From Celeribacter indicus (GTDB taxonomy: Bacteria > Pseudomonadota > Alphaproteobacteria > Rhodobacterales > Rhodobacteraceae): a stretch of 64,000 nucleotides of DNA. The stretch spans positions 2,604,001-2,668,000 of the forward strand of contig NZ_CP004393.1 in the NCBI RefSeq assembly GCF_000819565.1. The letters run 5' to 3'. Positions 1-8,440 of the stretch are shown one piece after another (position 1 is the stretch's first letter; each line of letters starts with the position of its first letter). The notes below the pieces were generated by a model that did no database searches, was not told the origin of the DNA, and was given only the letters and a program-made list of their open reading frames with translations. Both the position numbers and the translations under genes were made by a program.

Positions 1-594
1 GGCCTGCCGTGCGTTCAGCGCCTCGAAATCCGCATGGCTCATGTAGACCTCGCCGCGCACCTCGATGACCTCCGGCGCGTCCTCGAGCCGGGCGGGAATG
101 TCGTCGATGGTCAGCGCATTGGCGGTGACGTTTTCACCGACCTCGCCGTCCCCGCGCGTCGCCGCATGGACGAGCAGGCCCCCCTCGTAGCGGATCGACA
201 GCGACAGCCCGTCGATCTTTGGCTCGGCGGTATAGGCGATCTCCTCCGACAGGCCGAGATACTTGCGCACGGAGGCGTCGAATTCGCGCAGGTCGTCGTC
301 GTCGAAGGCGTTCGCGAGCGACATCATCCGCACGGCGTGGGTGATCTTTCCGAAGCCTTCCGAGGGCGCCGCGCCGACCTGTTCCGTCGGGCTGTCGGCG
401 CGCTTGAGTTCGGGAAAGCGGACCTCGATCGCGGCGTTCCGGCGCTTCAGCGCGTCGAAATCCGCATCCGACATGACCGGCGCGTCCTCGGCGTGATAGG
501 CCGCGTTCGCCTTGGCGAGCAGGTCCGCGAGGCGCGCCAGTTCGGCGCGCGCCTCGTCCTCGCTCATCGCCTCGACGGCCTGCAACTGCGACAT
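1..594 (-). CDS. ligA: NAD-dependent DNA ligase LigA, N-terminal part (runs off left edge)
   Basis: Seals nicks in duplex DNA using NAD+ during replication and repair. Only the first 198 residues are in the window. They show the N-terminal NAD-binding (Ia) region followed by the adenylation domain with the nucleophile motif KIDG (Lys at about residue 126) and a typical SIRYEGG continuation. The ATG at 592-594 has a strong GGGGAGG Shine-Dalgarno nine bases upstream; an in-frame ATG nine codons later is the alternative. The gene lies downstream of ctrA on the same strand. Its leader holds a terminator-like stem that includes the Shine-Dalgarno (see findings). Confidence 0.95.
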   Translation of the reverse strand, partial: MSQLQAVEAMSEDEARAELARLADLLAKANAAYHAEDAPVMSDADFDALKRRNAAIEVRFPELKRADSPTEQVGAAPSEGFGKITHAVRMMSLANAFDDDDLREFDASVRKYLGLSEEIAYTAEPKIDGLSLSIRYEGGLLVHAATRGDGEVGENVTANALTIDDIPARLEDAPEVIEVRGEVYMSHADFEALNARQA

Positions 595-602
595 GAAAAA
601 AG

Positions 603-652
603 CCTCCCCGAACAGTGCATTCTCCTTGGTTTAGGAGAGGCACCGGGGGAGG
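603..652 (-). promoter_or_regulatory. Terminator-like nested stem overlapping the ligA ribosome binding site
   Basis: Read on the minus strand, CCTCCCC (646-652) can pair with GGGGAGG (603-609), and an inner stem TCTCCT/AGGAGA (621-638) lies between them. The outer stem is followed directly by C and six T, then the ligA ATG. It could end ctrA transcription, act as an attenuator, or mask the ligA Shine-Dalgarno. The pairing is seen in the sequence; the role is inferred. Confidence 0.4.
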
Positions 653-758
653 TCCAGTGCGAGATGATCCACGGGGTCAGAAAACATCTGAGGCACTCGT
701 CTCCCGCCGGCACGGGAGCCAGGATGCGCCGGCGGCCACTCATGATCCATGGCGCCCG

Positions 759-1478
759 TCAGGCACCGATGGCGAATTGTTCGCCGAGCCCGTCCGAGCC
801 CGGCTCGGGATCGCGCAGCACATAGCCGCGCCCCCAGACCGTTTCGATATAGTTGTCGCCGTCGGTCGCGGTCGCGAGCTTCTTGCGCAGCTTGCAGATG
901 AAAACGTCGATGATCTTCAGCTCGGGTTCGTCCATCCCGCCGTAGAGGTGGTTGAGAAACATCTCCTTGGTGAGGGTCGTGCCCTTGCGCAGCGACAGCA
1001 ACTCGAGCATCTGGTACTCCTTGCCGGTCAGATGCACCGGCTTGCCGGTGGCGGTGACGGTCTTTGCGTCGAGGTTGACCTCGATCTTGCCGGTACGGAT
1101 GACGGACTGGGAATGCCCCTTCGAACGGCGGATGATCGCATGGATGCGCGCGACCAGTTCCTCGCGGTGAAACGGTTTCGTCAGGTAGTCGTCCGCGCCG
1201 AAGCCGAAGCCCCGGAGCTTGCTTTCGGTATCGTCGGCGCCCGAGAGGATGAGGATCGGCGTCTCGATCCGCGCGAGGCGCAATTGCCGCAGCACGTCAT
1301 GGCCGTTCATGTCGGGAAGGCCGAGGTCGAGCAGGATCAGATCGTAATCGTAGAGTTTCGCGAGGTCGATGCCCTCTTCGCCGAGATCGGTCGTGTAGAC
1401 GTTCAGGTTGGCGTGTGAGAGCATCAGCTCGATGCTTTTCGACGTCGTCGGATCGTCTTCAACCAACAAAATGCGCAT
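759..1478 (-). CDS. ctrA: Cell-cycle/global response regulator CtrA
   Basis: OmpR-family response regulator of 239 residues. The receiver domain starts [10 protein letters not shown], with the phospho-acceptor Asp at residue 51 in [10 protein letters not shown]. The winged-helix domain contains the blocks [20 protein letters not shown] and [15 protein letters not shown], close to the Caulobacter CtrA sequence as I recall it. In Rhodobacterales CtrA controls motility, gene transfer agent and related functions rather than viability (family knowledge). I chose the ATG at 1476-1478 because it matches the family N-terminus and has a GGAG nine bases upstream; the frame stays open for nine more codons. 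A C-terminal tail of about 15 residues ends in Gly-Ala. sciP lies upstream on the same strand. Confidence 0.97.
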   Translation of the reverse strand: MRILLVEDDPTTSKSIELMLSHANLNVYTTDLGEEGIDLAKLYDYDLILLDLGLPDMNGHDVLRQLRLARIETPILILSGADDTESKLRGFGFGADDYLTKPFHREELVARIHAIIRRSKGHSQSVIRTGKIEVNLDAKTVTATGKPVHLTGKEYQMLELLSLRKGTTLTKEMFLNHLYGGMDEPELKIIDVFICKLRKKLATATDGDNYIETVWGRGYVLRDPEPGSDGLGEQFAIGA

Positions 1479-1547
1479 ATCGAGGGTCTCCGTATCGCTA
1501 TTCAAGTGCGTTCATGTTGCGTTCTTTTATTCACAAGATCATCAAAA

Positions 1548-1566
1548 ATGGTTAACTACACGTTAC
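1548..1566 (-). promoter_or_regulatory. Probable CtrA-binding site upstream of ctrA
   Basis: The minus strand reads GTAACGTGTAGTTAACCAT, that is GTAA-N7-TTAACCAT. This differs at one base from the full TTAA-N7-TTAA CtrA box and contains the extended half-site TTAACCAT. It lies about 70 bases upstream of the ctrA ATG, between sciP and ctrA, as expected for autoregulation. Binding is inferred from the motif alone. Confidence 0.6.
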
Positions 1567-1602
1567 CAGATGTAGCGAATTTCCAAATGCAACTCAAGGT
1601 TG

Positions 1603-1902
1603 TCATTCGCCGTCCTTGGTCCGTGTCTTCCGACCGCGCCTCCGGCTTGCGGTCGCCTTCAGCGCCGCCTCCCCATGTTCGGAGACCGCCGTCTTCCAGG
1701 AGGTGAACTCTTCTTCCGACAGTCCATAGCTCTCGAGCGCCTCCGTGAGCGAAATCAGCCCGAAGACGACGCCCCGCACCACGGCGGCCTTGCGCGAGGC
1801 CACCCAGCGGGTCGTGTCCTTCGGCGGGAGGTCGGCCCGTGTCATGATGGTCCCGTCGGGAAGGGTGACGGCGCGCGGACCGTCGACTTTTTTCAGATAC
1901 AT
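1603..1902 (-). CDS. sciP: CtrA inhibitor SciP (DUF1153 protein)
   Basis: A 99-residue DUF1153 protein beginning MYLKKVDGPRAVTLPDG and continuing with a helix-turn-helix of the form WVASRKAAVVRGV...LISLTEALESYGLSEEEF, the hallmark of SciP. In Caulobacter SciP binds CtrA and stops it recruiting RNA polymerase. The ATG at 1900-1902 follows a GAGGGTGAG element; a GTG three codons earlier is also in frame. The C-terminus is very basic (SRRRGRKTRTKDGE). It sits directly upstream of ctrA on the same strand, so the activator and its antagonist are neighbours. Confidence 0.92.
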   Translation of the reverse strand: MYLKKVDGPRAVTLPDGTIMTRADLPPKDTTRWVASRKAAVVRGVVFGLISLTEALESYGLSEEEFTSWKTAVSEHGEAALKATASRRRGRKTRTKDGE

Positions 1903-1973
1903 GGATCTCACCCTCTTCGGAAATGGCCTGCCCCTTGTGCCGCAATCGCCTTAATGCCCGGTGAAACGGGGGG

Positions 1974-2001
1974 TTGAGAGTGTCGCGGATTTATCTATAT
2001 T
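1974..2001 (+). promoter_or_regulatory. Sigma-70-like promoter for mnmA
   Basis: TTGAGA (1974-1979), a 16-base spacer and TATATT (1996-2001) fit a housekeeping promoter. The predicted transcript starts near 2008, which excludes the upstream in-frame codons and supports the mnmA start at 2027. Confidence 0.5.
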
Positions 2002-2026
2002 TGCGGCAATCCCGAAAGGTTCCGAC

Positions 2027-3169
2027 ATGCACGACGGCGCATACCCGCTGAATTCATTGGGCTTTCCTAAGCCTCCCTCGCAAACCCGCGTGGTCGTCGC
2101 CATGTCGGGCGGCGTCGATTCGTCCGTCGTGGCCGCGCAGCTTGCGGAAGAAGGCTATGACGTGGTGGGCGTGACGCTCCAGCTTTACGACCACGGCGCG
2201 GCGCTCGCGAAGAAGGGCGCCTGCTGCGCCGGCCGTGACATCCACGACGCGCGGCGGGTGGCCGAGGAGATGGGCTTCCCGCATTACGTGCTCGACTACG
2301 AGAATGTCTTCCGCGATGCCGTGATCGACGAATTCGCCGACAGTTATCTGGCGGGGGCGACGCCCGTGCCCTGCATCCGCTGCAACGAGCGGGTGAAGTT
2401 CAAGGACCTGCTCGAGACCGCGAAGGATCTCGATGCCGACTGCATGGCGACCGGGCATTACATCCAGCGCGTGATGGGCGCGACCGGGCCGGAACTGCAC
2501 GCGGCGGCCGATCCGAATCGCGACCAGAGCTATTTCCTGTTCTCGACCACGCCCGAACAGCTTTCCTTCCTGCGCTTCCCACTCGGTCACCTGCCGTCGA
2601 AGGACGCCACCCGCGCGCTCGCGGCGAAATACGGTCTCCCGGTCGCGGACAAGCCCGACAGCCAGGACATCTGTTTCGTGCCGAACGGAAATTACGCGCA
2701 GGTCATCGAGAAACTGCGCCCCGGCGCGGCGGAGCCCGGCGACATCGTCGACCATGAGGGCAAGCTGCGCGGCACGCATGACGGTGTCATCCATTACACG
2801 ATCGGCCAGCGGCGCGGGCTCGGCATCGGGGGTCTGAGCGAACCGCTCTACGTGGTGAAACTCGACGTGGACACCCGGCGCGTGATCGTCGGGCCGAAGG
2901 AGATGCTCGCGACCCGGACGATCCCGGTGCGGGAGATCAACTGGCTGGGCGACGACCCCTTCACCTCGCGAGACGAATGGGTGCTCGACGTCAAGGTGCG
3001 GTCGACCCGTCCGCCGCGCGAGGCGATCGTGCGCCCGATCTCGGACACCGAGGCGGAGGTGGAACTGGTCGTGGCCGAGGAAGGCGTCTCGCCCGGACAG
3101 GCGTGTGTGTTCTACGATCCGGCCTCGCCGCGGATCTTCGGCGGCGGCTGGATCTGGAAAGGGCGCTGA
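2027..3169 (+). CDS. mnmA: tRNA-specific 2-thiouridylase MnmA
   Basis: Puts sulfur on U34 of tRNAs for Lys, Glu and Gln, using ATP and sulfur relayed from IscS or an equivalent. The 380-residue protein has the PP-loop SGGVDSS at residues 27-33, a catalytic Cys in IRCNERVKF (about 119) and the second active-site Cys in [10 protein letters not shown] (about 216). The C-terminus is the usual beta-barrel domain. The start is the ATG after GAAAGG, consistent with the promoter just upstream; the open frame reaches back to 1961. The stop is one base from the next gene, so the two are probably cotranscribed. Confidence 0.96.
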   Translation: MHDGAYPLNSLGFPKPPSQTRVVVAMSGGVDSSVVAAQLAEEGYDVVGVTLQLYDHGAALAKKGACCAGRDIHDARRVAEEMGFPHYVLDYENVFRDAVIDEFADSYLAGATPVPCIRCNERVKFKDLLETAKDLDADCMATGHYIQRVMGATGPELHAAADPNRDQSYFLFSTTPEQLSFLRFPLGHLPSKDATRALAAKYGLPVADKPDSQDICFVPNGNYAQVIEKLRPGAAEPGDIVDHEGKLRGTHDGVIHYTIGQRRGLGIGGLSEPLYVVKLDVDTRRVIVGPKEMLATRTIPVREINWLGDDPFTSRDEWVLDVKVRSTRPPREAIVRPISDTEAEVELVVAEEGVSPGQACVFYDPASPRIFGGGWIWKGR

Positions 3170-3170
3170 G

Positions 3171-3551
3171 ATGCGCTGGCTGGCGCTCTTCGGGCTTCTC
3201 CCCATCCCGGCACTGGCCGATGCGGCGCTCGAGTGTTCGCTCGATCTCGGCACGCAGGTGGAGATCGCCGACTGCGTCGCGGGGGTCGAGGAGCGGGCGC
3301 AGCGCGCGATGGAGCTCGAGCTGGGCTTCGCGCGGGAGGCGGCCGGGGAGCTCGACGACACGACCGGACGGGCGGTGGCGCTTCCTGCGCTCGAAACCGC
3401 GCAGGCGGCCTGGGAGAGCTACCGCGACACGCAGTGCGCCTTTGTCGGCGCGACCTATGGCGGCGGGTCGGGTGCGGGGATCGCGGAGCGGTCCTGCCGG
3501 ATCGGGCTGACGCGGGCGCGCATGGGCGAACTGGCGCAGCATCTGCGCTGA
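3171..3551 (+). CDS. LprI-family secreted protein (lysozyme inhibitor-like, DUF1311)
   Basis: A 126-residue exported protein: a signal peptide MRWLALFGLLPIPALADA, then a cysteine-rich body with Cys near residue 24 and the DUF1311 pattern WESYRDTQC...GGSG...C...T..R...L. Family members include the mycobacterial lysozyme inhibitor LprI, but most are uncharacterised, so lysozyme inhibition here is only a possibility. It starts one base after the mnmA stop and probably depends on mnmA transcription and translation. Confidence 0.7.
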   Translation: MRWLALFGLLPIPALADAALECSLDLGTQVEIADCVAGVEERAQRAMELELGFAREAAGELDDTTGRAVALPALETAQAAWESYRDTQCAFVGATYGGGSGAGIAERSCRIGLTRARMGELAQHLR

Positions 3552-3559
3552 CCGCGCCG

Positions 3560-3949
3560 CTAGCGCGCCATTTCCACGAGATAGGCGGCGAGATCCTCCC
3601 GGTCCTGCCGGCTGCGGGTCTTGTGGCCCTCGAGAAACGTCGCGACGCGCGGTGCGTCCTCCGGGCTCAGCGTCAGGCGCAGGACGGCGCCGTGACAGCA
3701 TGCGCAATGGGCGGCATAGAGGGCAGCGCCACGCTCCGCATCGCCTTCGGCCCGCAGGGGGGCGGCGGCAAGGCACAGACAGATCAGGAGGGGACGGATC
3801 GCGTGCCGCCCCGCGCGGATGGCGGGATCCGACCGTGCGCCCGTCGCGGACCGCGGCTTTTCGCCGGTTTCCCCCGTCCGCCGGTGCAGGTTTTGACATT
3901 CGCGGCAAATGCGCGAAGCTCCGCCCGATCTGATCAGAAAGGACTTCAT
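3560..3949 (-). CDS. Small c-type cytochrome-like protein (start uncertain)
   Basis: The C-terminal 80 residues look like an exported monohaem cytochrome c: a hydrophobic stretch IRPLLICLCLAAAPLRAEG, then GAALYAAHCACCHGA with a CxxCH haem motif, and a short helical tail. After the motif only about 45 residues remain, fewer than in most cytochromes c. The nearest in-frame start codon (ATG at 3949) leaves roughly 45 unrelated residues before the signal sequence and overlaps the divergent gene. A non-standard start or a frameshift is possible. Confidence 0.5.
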   Translation of the reverse strand: MKSFLIRSGGASRICRECQNLHRRTGETGEKPRSATGARSDPAIRAGRHAIRPLLICLCLAAAPLRAEGDAERGAALYAAHCACCHGAVLRLTLSPEDAPRVATFLEGHKTRSRQDREDLAAYLVEMAR

Positions 3950-4436
3950 GATGTTCACCCTTCCCCGCGGCCTCGCCGCGCTGACGCTCGCCGCGGGCCT
4001 TGCCCTGCCGCTCCACGCAGAAACCCGCGAGGAGCGCCTTGCCGTCGCCGAAGACTATACCGAAATGGCCGTCGAGGACATGGATATGGAGCGGATCATC
4101 GAACAGATGTATACGCCGATCCTGCCGCAGATCGAGGCGAGCACCGGTGAAAGCCTCAGCGAGGAGCAGCGGTCCGAGATCCACCGGATCTACATGGACA
4201 ACCTCGCCGATCCGATGCGCGAGGTGATGAACGGACAGGCGGAGGTGATGGCCGATCAGTTCACGATTGAGGAGATCACCGCGCTGCGCGATTTCTACGG
4301 CACGGAGGAAGGCCGTTCGGTGATGCGCAAGATGCCGGACGTGCTCGCCGCCGTGCAGCCCGACATCATGCAGATGGTCCAGACGAAGATGCCCGACATC
4401 ATGGCCGAGGTCCAGACGGTCGTCGCACCGGAGTGA
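3948..4436 (+). CDS. DUF2059 periplasmic protein
   Basis: A 162-residue protein with a signal peptide (MMFTLPRGLAALTLAAGLAL, cleavage near LHA) and a DUF2059 domain rich in Met and acidic residues, including the core FTIEEITALRDFYGTEEGRSV. Function unknown. Two adjacent ATG codons (3948, 3951) follow GAAAGGA; the second has the better spacing. A TTGACA lies at 3893-3898 upstream, but I see no good -10 for it. The start overlaps the divergent cytochrome ORF. Confidence 0.75.
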   Translation: MMFTLPRGLAALTLAAGLALPLHAETREERLAVAEDYTEMAVEDMDMERIIEQMYTPILPQIEASTGESLSEEQRSEIHRIYMDNLADPMREVMNGQAEVMADQFTIEEITALRDFYGTEEGRSVMRKMPDVLAAVQPDIMQMVQTKMPDIMAEVQTVVAPE

Positions 4437-4463
4437 GGCCCGCGGCCGGTCCCGGCGGGCGTC

Positions 4464-5603
4464 TCAGGACAGCCCGTCGAGGATCGCCCGCGCGGCGCGC
4501 ACGCCCGGCGGCTCCTCGCCCTGCCCGAGCCGCCGCATCGTCTCGTCGAGCGCGGCCTTCTGCGCCGCGCCCGCGTTCAGCTCATGCGCCAGCGCCGCCG
4601 CGATCCTGTGCGGGATACAGTCTGCCCCGAGAAATTCCGGCACGACCCGCGTTTCGGTCACGAGATTGACGAGCGTCACGGTGTCGACCAGCAGCTTGCG
4701 CTTCACGATCCGTTCGGTGAGCGGGTTCATCCGGTAGGCGATCACCATCGGCGTGCCGTTGGCCGCGAGCTCGAGCGACACCGTGCCCGAGGCCGCCAGC
4801 GCGAGATCGGCGGCCCGGAAGGCGGCGCGCTTGCCCGCACGGTCGGCAGAGGGAACGAGGACCGGATCGACCGGCCAGCCCGCGACCTCCGCGCGCACCG
4901 CCGCGTCGAGCCCAGGGGCCACGGGCAGGACATAGCGCGCCTCCGGCCGGGGGCCGGCGAAACGGCCGAGCGTGTCGCCGAAGATCGGTCCGAGCCGGGC
5001 GATCTCGCCCCGGCGCGAGCCCGGCAGGACGAGGACCAGCGGCGCCTCCCCGATCCCGTGATCCGCGCGGAACCGCGCCACCGCCGCCTCGTCCGCGATC
5101 TCGTCCGTCACCGCCGGATGACCGACGAAATCGCATCTCAGCCCGACGGCCTCGAAATAGGGCGGTTCGAAGGGAAACAGCGCCAGCACCTGATCGACCT
5201 TCGCCGCCATCCGTGCCGCGCGCTCGGGGCGCCAGGCCCAGACGGTCGGCGCGACATAGTGGCAAAACCGGATGTCGGCGCGCGCCTTCACCAGATCCGC
5301 GACGCGCAGGCAGAAATCCGGGCTGTCGATAGTCAGCACCACATCGGGGCGCCAGTCGAGGATGGCCTCGGCCACCTCCCGGATCCGGCGCTTCAGGTGG
5401 AGGTATTTCGGCAGGATCTCCGCGATGCCCATGAGCGACAGCTCGGACATGGGAAAGCGGCTTTCGAGCCCCTGCTCCTCCATCAGCGTGCCGCCCACGC
5501 CGCGAAACTCGACCCCGGTGAGCGTGCGCAGCCCCGCCATCGCGGCGGCACCGAGCTTGTCGCCGGACGCCTCGCCGGCGATCACGAAGACCCTCAGGCT
5601 CAT
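4464..5603 (-). CDS. lpxB: Lipid-A-disaccharide synthase LpxB
   Basis: Condenses UDP-2,3-diacylglucosamine with lipid X to form the lipid A disaccharide at the inner face of the cytoplasmic membrane. The 379-residue protein starts MSLRVFVIAGEASGDKLGA, with the LpxB-specific GEASGD, followed by GVGG, FCHYVAPTVWAWRPER and the C-terminal donor-binding region LALAASGTVSLELA. Its ATG overlaps the stop of lpxI by four bases, so translation is coupled. It is the last gene of the long envelope cluster. Confidence 0.97.
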   Translation of the reverse strand: MSLRVFVIAGEASGDKLGAAAMAGLRTLTGVEFRGVGGTLMEEQGLESRFPMSELSLMGIAEILPKYLHLKRRIREVAEAILDWRPDVVLTIDSPDFCLRVADLVKARADIRFCHYVAPTVWAWRPERAARMAAKVDQVLALFPFEPPYFEAVGLRCDFVGHPAVTDEIADEAAVARFRADHGIGEAPLVLVLPGSRRGEIARLGPIFGDTLGRFAGPRPEARYVLPVAPGLDAAVRAEVAGWPVDPVLVPSADRAGKRAAFRAADLALAASGTVSLELAANGTPMVIAYRMNPLTERIVKRKLLVDTVTLVNLVTETRVVPEFLGADCIPHRIAAALAHELNAGAAQKAALDETMRRLGQGEEPPGVRAARAILDGLS

Positions 5604-6382
5604 TGCGCGCTCAGGAACATGCCCGCCTCCTCGATCTGGTGCCGGACGCGGTCGCGCTCGATCACGATCACCGCGCCGCCCGGAATGACGATCCCGCCGA
5701 GCCCCGCCGCGATGGCGGCGGCGACCGTCTCCGGCCCGATGGTCGGCATGTCCACGCGCAGGTCCTGCCCGCGCTTGGGGGCCTTGACGAAGACGCCCTT
5801 CGCCCGGCGCAGTCGCTCCGGCGTCTGCGCGACGAAGCGCAGCAGCGCATCCGTGCCCTGGACGGTCTCGATCCCGAGCATCTGCCCGCCGGCACAGACC
5901 GCCCCCTGTCCGACGTCGAGCGGCGAGAGCGCGTCGAGCACCGCCTGGGCGCGGTCGGTGTCCGCGGTCTCCTCCGGCGAGGGGGCATGGCCCCAATGCG
6001 TGCCCGACGGCAGGGTGAGGTCGGGACAGAGTTCCGCCGCGCCGCGCACCGTGAACCCCTGTTCCGCGAAGAGCGCCAGCACCTCGCGCAGGAGCGCGTC
6101 GTCGCCCTTGCCCAGCGACATGGCAAGGCGCAGCGCGTGGCGGTCGAGCAGCACCGGGTTGATCTTCGGCCGCACCATCGCGCCGGCGAAGGTGACCTCG
6201 GTCACGCCCTGTGCCCTGAGATCCTTGAACAGCCGGCCGAGCTTCTCGATCCGCGCGGAGACATGGGTCGCCCCCTCCGGGGCGGAGGCGCCGTCGAGGG
6301 TGACGTAGACCGGCGCCTCGAGCGCCGCCGCCACGAGGCGCGGCAGGGTGCCGCTTCCGGCGATGATCGCGGCCCGCCCCAT
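5600..6382 (-). CDS. lpxI: UDP-2,3-diacylglucosamine pyrophosphatase LpxI
   Basis: Hydrolyses UDP-2,3-diacylglucosamine to lipid X and UMP, the step done by LpxH in enterics. The 260-residue protein belongs to the DUF1009/LpxI family, starting MGRAAIIAGSGTLP and carrying AGAMVRPKIN, GKGDDALL and a C-terminal GLGGIVIPGGAVIVIERD. The ATG at 6382 follows GGGAGGTGCCG; an in-frame ATG five codons upstream overlaps the lpxA stop but has no good ribosome binding site. Lies between lpxA and lpxB, the usual alphaproteobacterial arrangement. Confidence 0.95.
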   Translation of the reverse strand: MGRAAIIAGSGTLPRLVAAALEAPVYVTLDGASAPEGATHVSARIEKLGRLFKDLRAQGVTEVTFAGAMVRPKINPVLLDRHALRLAMSLGKGDDALLREVLALFAEQGFTVRGAAELCPDLTLPSGTHWGHAPSPEETADTDRAQAVLDALSPLDVGQGAVCAGGQMLGIETVQGTDALLRFVAQTPERLRRAKGVFVKAPKRGQDLRVDMPTIGPETVAAAIAAGLGGIVIPGGAVIVIERDRVRHQIEEAGMFLSAQ

Positions 6383-6393
6383 CGGCACCTCCC

Positions 6394-7191
6394 TCATTTC
6401 GGCGTCAGGAACCCGCGGTCGCTGTCGCCCATGACGAACGCGACCATCCGCGCGACATAGTCGCTGTCGAAATCCTCGGTGAGCCGCTGGGCGCGGTCCT
6501 TGAAGGACCCCTCTCCCTGCTTGAGCATCTGGAAGGCGGCGCGGAGCTGGTTGATGTCCTCGCGGTCGACGCCCTTGCGTTTCAGCCCCACGAGGTTGAG
6601 GCCGTCGAGCTCGGCCCGCGGTCCCTGCACGAGCGCATGCGGCAGCACATCCGCGGTCACCATGGAGAGCGCCCCGACAATGGCCCCCTGCCCGATCCGT
6701 ACCCATTGGTGGATGCCCGACAAGCCGCCGATGATCACGTCGTCGCCGATATGGCAATGGCCCGCGACGGCGACCGAGTTCACGAGGATCACGCGGTCGC
6801 CGATCTGCACATCATGGGCGACATGGCAGGAGGACATGAAGAGCCCGTCGTCCCCGACGCGCGTCACGCCGCCGCCGCCCTCGGTGCCGAGGTTCATCGT
6901 CACGTATTCGCGGATGCGGTTGCGCTTGCCGATGATGAGACGTGTCCGCTCCCCGCGGAACTTGAGATCCTGGGGGATTTCCCCGATGGAGGCGAACTGG
7001 AACACCACCGTGTCCTCGCCGATCACCGTATCGCCGGTGACGACGACATGGGACTTGAGCCGCACCCGCGCGCCGAGCCTGACCTGCGGGCCGACGAGGC
7101 AGAACGGCCCGATCTCGGCGCCTTCGCCGATCTCCGCCCCCGCCTCGATCACGCTCGAGGGATGGATCTTCGCGCTCGGGTGAATGCTCAT
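6394..7191 (-). CDS. lpxA: UDP-N-acetylglucosamine acyltransferase LpxA
   Basis: First enzyme of lipid A synthesis: transfers a 3-hydroxyacyl chain from ACP to UDP-GlcNAc. The 265 residues form a left-handed beta-helix of hexapeptide repeats (IHPSAKIHPSSVIEAGAEIG) with the catalytic His in SSCHVAHDVQIG and the GGLSGIHQWVRIG block, ending in the helical C-terminal domain. It follows fabZ by ten bases and shares its operon; FabZ competes for the same hydroxyacyl-ACP pool. Confidence 0.97.
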   Translation of the reverse strand: MSIHPSAKIHPSSVIEAGAEIGEGAEIGPFCLVGPQVRLGARVRLKSHVVVTGDTVIGEDTVVFQFASIGEIPQDLKFRGERTRLIIGKRNRIREYVTMNLGTEGGGGVTRVGDDGLFMSSCHVAHDVQIGDRVILVNSVAVAGHCHIGDDVIIGGLSGIHQWVRIGQGAIVGALSMVTADVLPHALVQGPRAELDGLNLVGLKRKGVDREDINQLRAAFQMLKQGEGSFKDRAQRLTEDFDSDYVARMVAFVMGDSDRGFLTPK

Positions 7192-7201
7192 CTCGGCCCC
7201 C

Positions 7202-7669
7202 TTATGCGGTCTTTGCCGCCGACAGGTCCATCATCGCGGTGAAGGACGCCTCGCAGGCGAGCTCCCCGTCCACCTCCGCACGGCCGTCGAATTTCCAGAC
7301 CTTGCCACCACCGCGCTTGACGGTGACGTGCATCCTGAGCTGGTCGCCGGGCACGACCTTGCGGCGGAACTTGCAGCTCTCGATCGACATGAAGAAGACG
7401 TTGAAGACCTTGTCGGCGAGATCCATGTGAACGCCCACCATCACCGCCGCGGTCTGCGCCATCGCCTCGACGATGGTGACGCCGGGCATGACCGGCATGC
7501 CGGGGAAATGCCCGGTGAAATGCGGCTCGTTGAAGGTCACGTTCTTGATCCCGGTACAGCCGTTCGGGGCGTCGATGTCGATCACGCGATCGACGAGCAG
7601 GAACGGGTAGCGATGCGGCAGGATACGCTGGATGAGGTCGATATCGGCGGTCTTGAGGGGATCTGTCAT
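7202..7669 (-). CDS. fabZ: 3-hydroxyacyl-[ACP] dehydratase FabZ
   Basis: Dehydrates 3-hydroxyacyl-ACP in fatty acid elongation. The 155-residue hot-dog fold has the catalytic His in [15 protein letters not shown] and the Glu in [12 protein letters not shown]. It lies between ompH and lpxA, the classic place that balances fatty acid and lipid A synthesis. The 114-base gap to ompH is the largest between genes in this part of the cluster, but no terminator is visible there. Confidence 0.97.
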   Translation of the reverse strand: MTDPLKTADIDLIQRILPHRYPFLLVDRVIDIDAPNGCTGIKNVTFNEPHFTGHFPGMPVMPGVTIVEAMAQTAAVMVGVHMDLADKVFNVFFMSIESCKFRRKVVPGDQLRMHVTVKRGGGKVWKFDGRAEVDGELACEASFTAMMDLSAAKTA

Positions 7670-7783
7670 GTGTCTTCCCTGGGCCCTTCTTGTTGTTCTG
7701 CGGTTCCGTCCGGGCCATCGCCCGCCGCGAAACGGTCTGGGTTACCTAGCAACCCCGCCCGGCTCTGACAAGCGCGGCAGACA

Positions 7784-8440
7784 TCACTCCTGCGTCGGGG
7801 CCGGGATGTCCGCGTCTTCCGGAGGGGCCGCGTCTCCCGCGGGTCCTGCGTCCTCCGGTCCGGCGTCGAGCCGGTCGATGACGATTTCCGAGATGTCGAT
7901 CGCGCCCGACATGAGATAGACCTGCTGGCGCTCGAAGACCAGGAATGCGCCGAGGTCGCGCGCGACCGCGGTCAGCACCGCGTTCATCTCCGCCTCGATC
8001 TCCGCAATGCCGTTGTCGTAGAGTTCCTGAACCTCATGCGCCTTTTCGTCCTGCCGCGCGCGGGTCTCCGTCACCCGCGTGTCGAAGGCGGCGGCCTGGG
8101 TGCGGAACTCCTGTTCGCTCATCTGTGGGCGTTCGTCGGCGATCCGCTGTTCCTCGGCCTCGAGATCCGCGTAGATCTGTTCGTTCTCCGCGAGGAGCGC
8201 GGCGCGGGCCTCGTCGATCCGCGCCTCGAGCGCCTGCCCCGCCTCGCTTTGCGACAGCACGCGGGCACGGTCGAAGATCAGGATCGGAAAGCTCGGCCGC
8301 GGCTGGCCCTCCGCCGCGCCGTGCGGTTGCGGGTCGGGCCGCTCCGGCCGGGCCTCCTGGGCCTGCACGGGCAGCGCGGCGGCCGCCAACGCGAAGACCG
8401 CCGCCCGTCCGAGCCCACCATGCCGACCCAGTGTGCGCAT
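7784..8440 (-). CDS. OmpH/Skp-family periplasmic chaperone
   Basis: A 218-residue periplasmic protein with a signal peptide (GRAAVFALAAAALPVQAQ), then a linker rich in Pro and Glu, then the OmpH/Skp helical domain: SFPILIFDRARVLSQSEAG, long charged coiled-coil arms (residues about 70-170) and AFLVFERQQVYLMSGAIDISEIVIDRLD. Skp carries unfolded outer-membrane proteins to BamA, whose gene is immediately upstream; the ATG overlaps the bamA stop by one base. The Pro/Glu/Asp-rich tail (PAGDAAPPEDADIPAP) is an extension beyond Skp of enterics. Confidence 0.9.
   Translation of the reverse strand: MRTLGRHGGLGRAAVFALAAAALPVQAQEARPERPDPQPHGAAEGQPRPSFPILIFDRARVLSQSEAGQALEARIDEARAALLAENEQIYADLEAEEQRIADERPQMSEQEFRTQAAAFDTRVTETRARQDEKAHEVQELYDNGIAEIEAEMNAVLTAVARDLGAFLVFERQQVYLMSGAIDISEIVIDRLDAGPEDAGPAGDAAPPEDADIPAPTQE

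Noticed and set aside
34..825. Long plus-strand open frame opposite ligA and beyond
   Set aside because: It is the shadow of ligA and the ctrA-ligA gap; the minus strand encodes recognisable LigA. High GC makes long antisense frames common.
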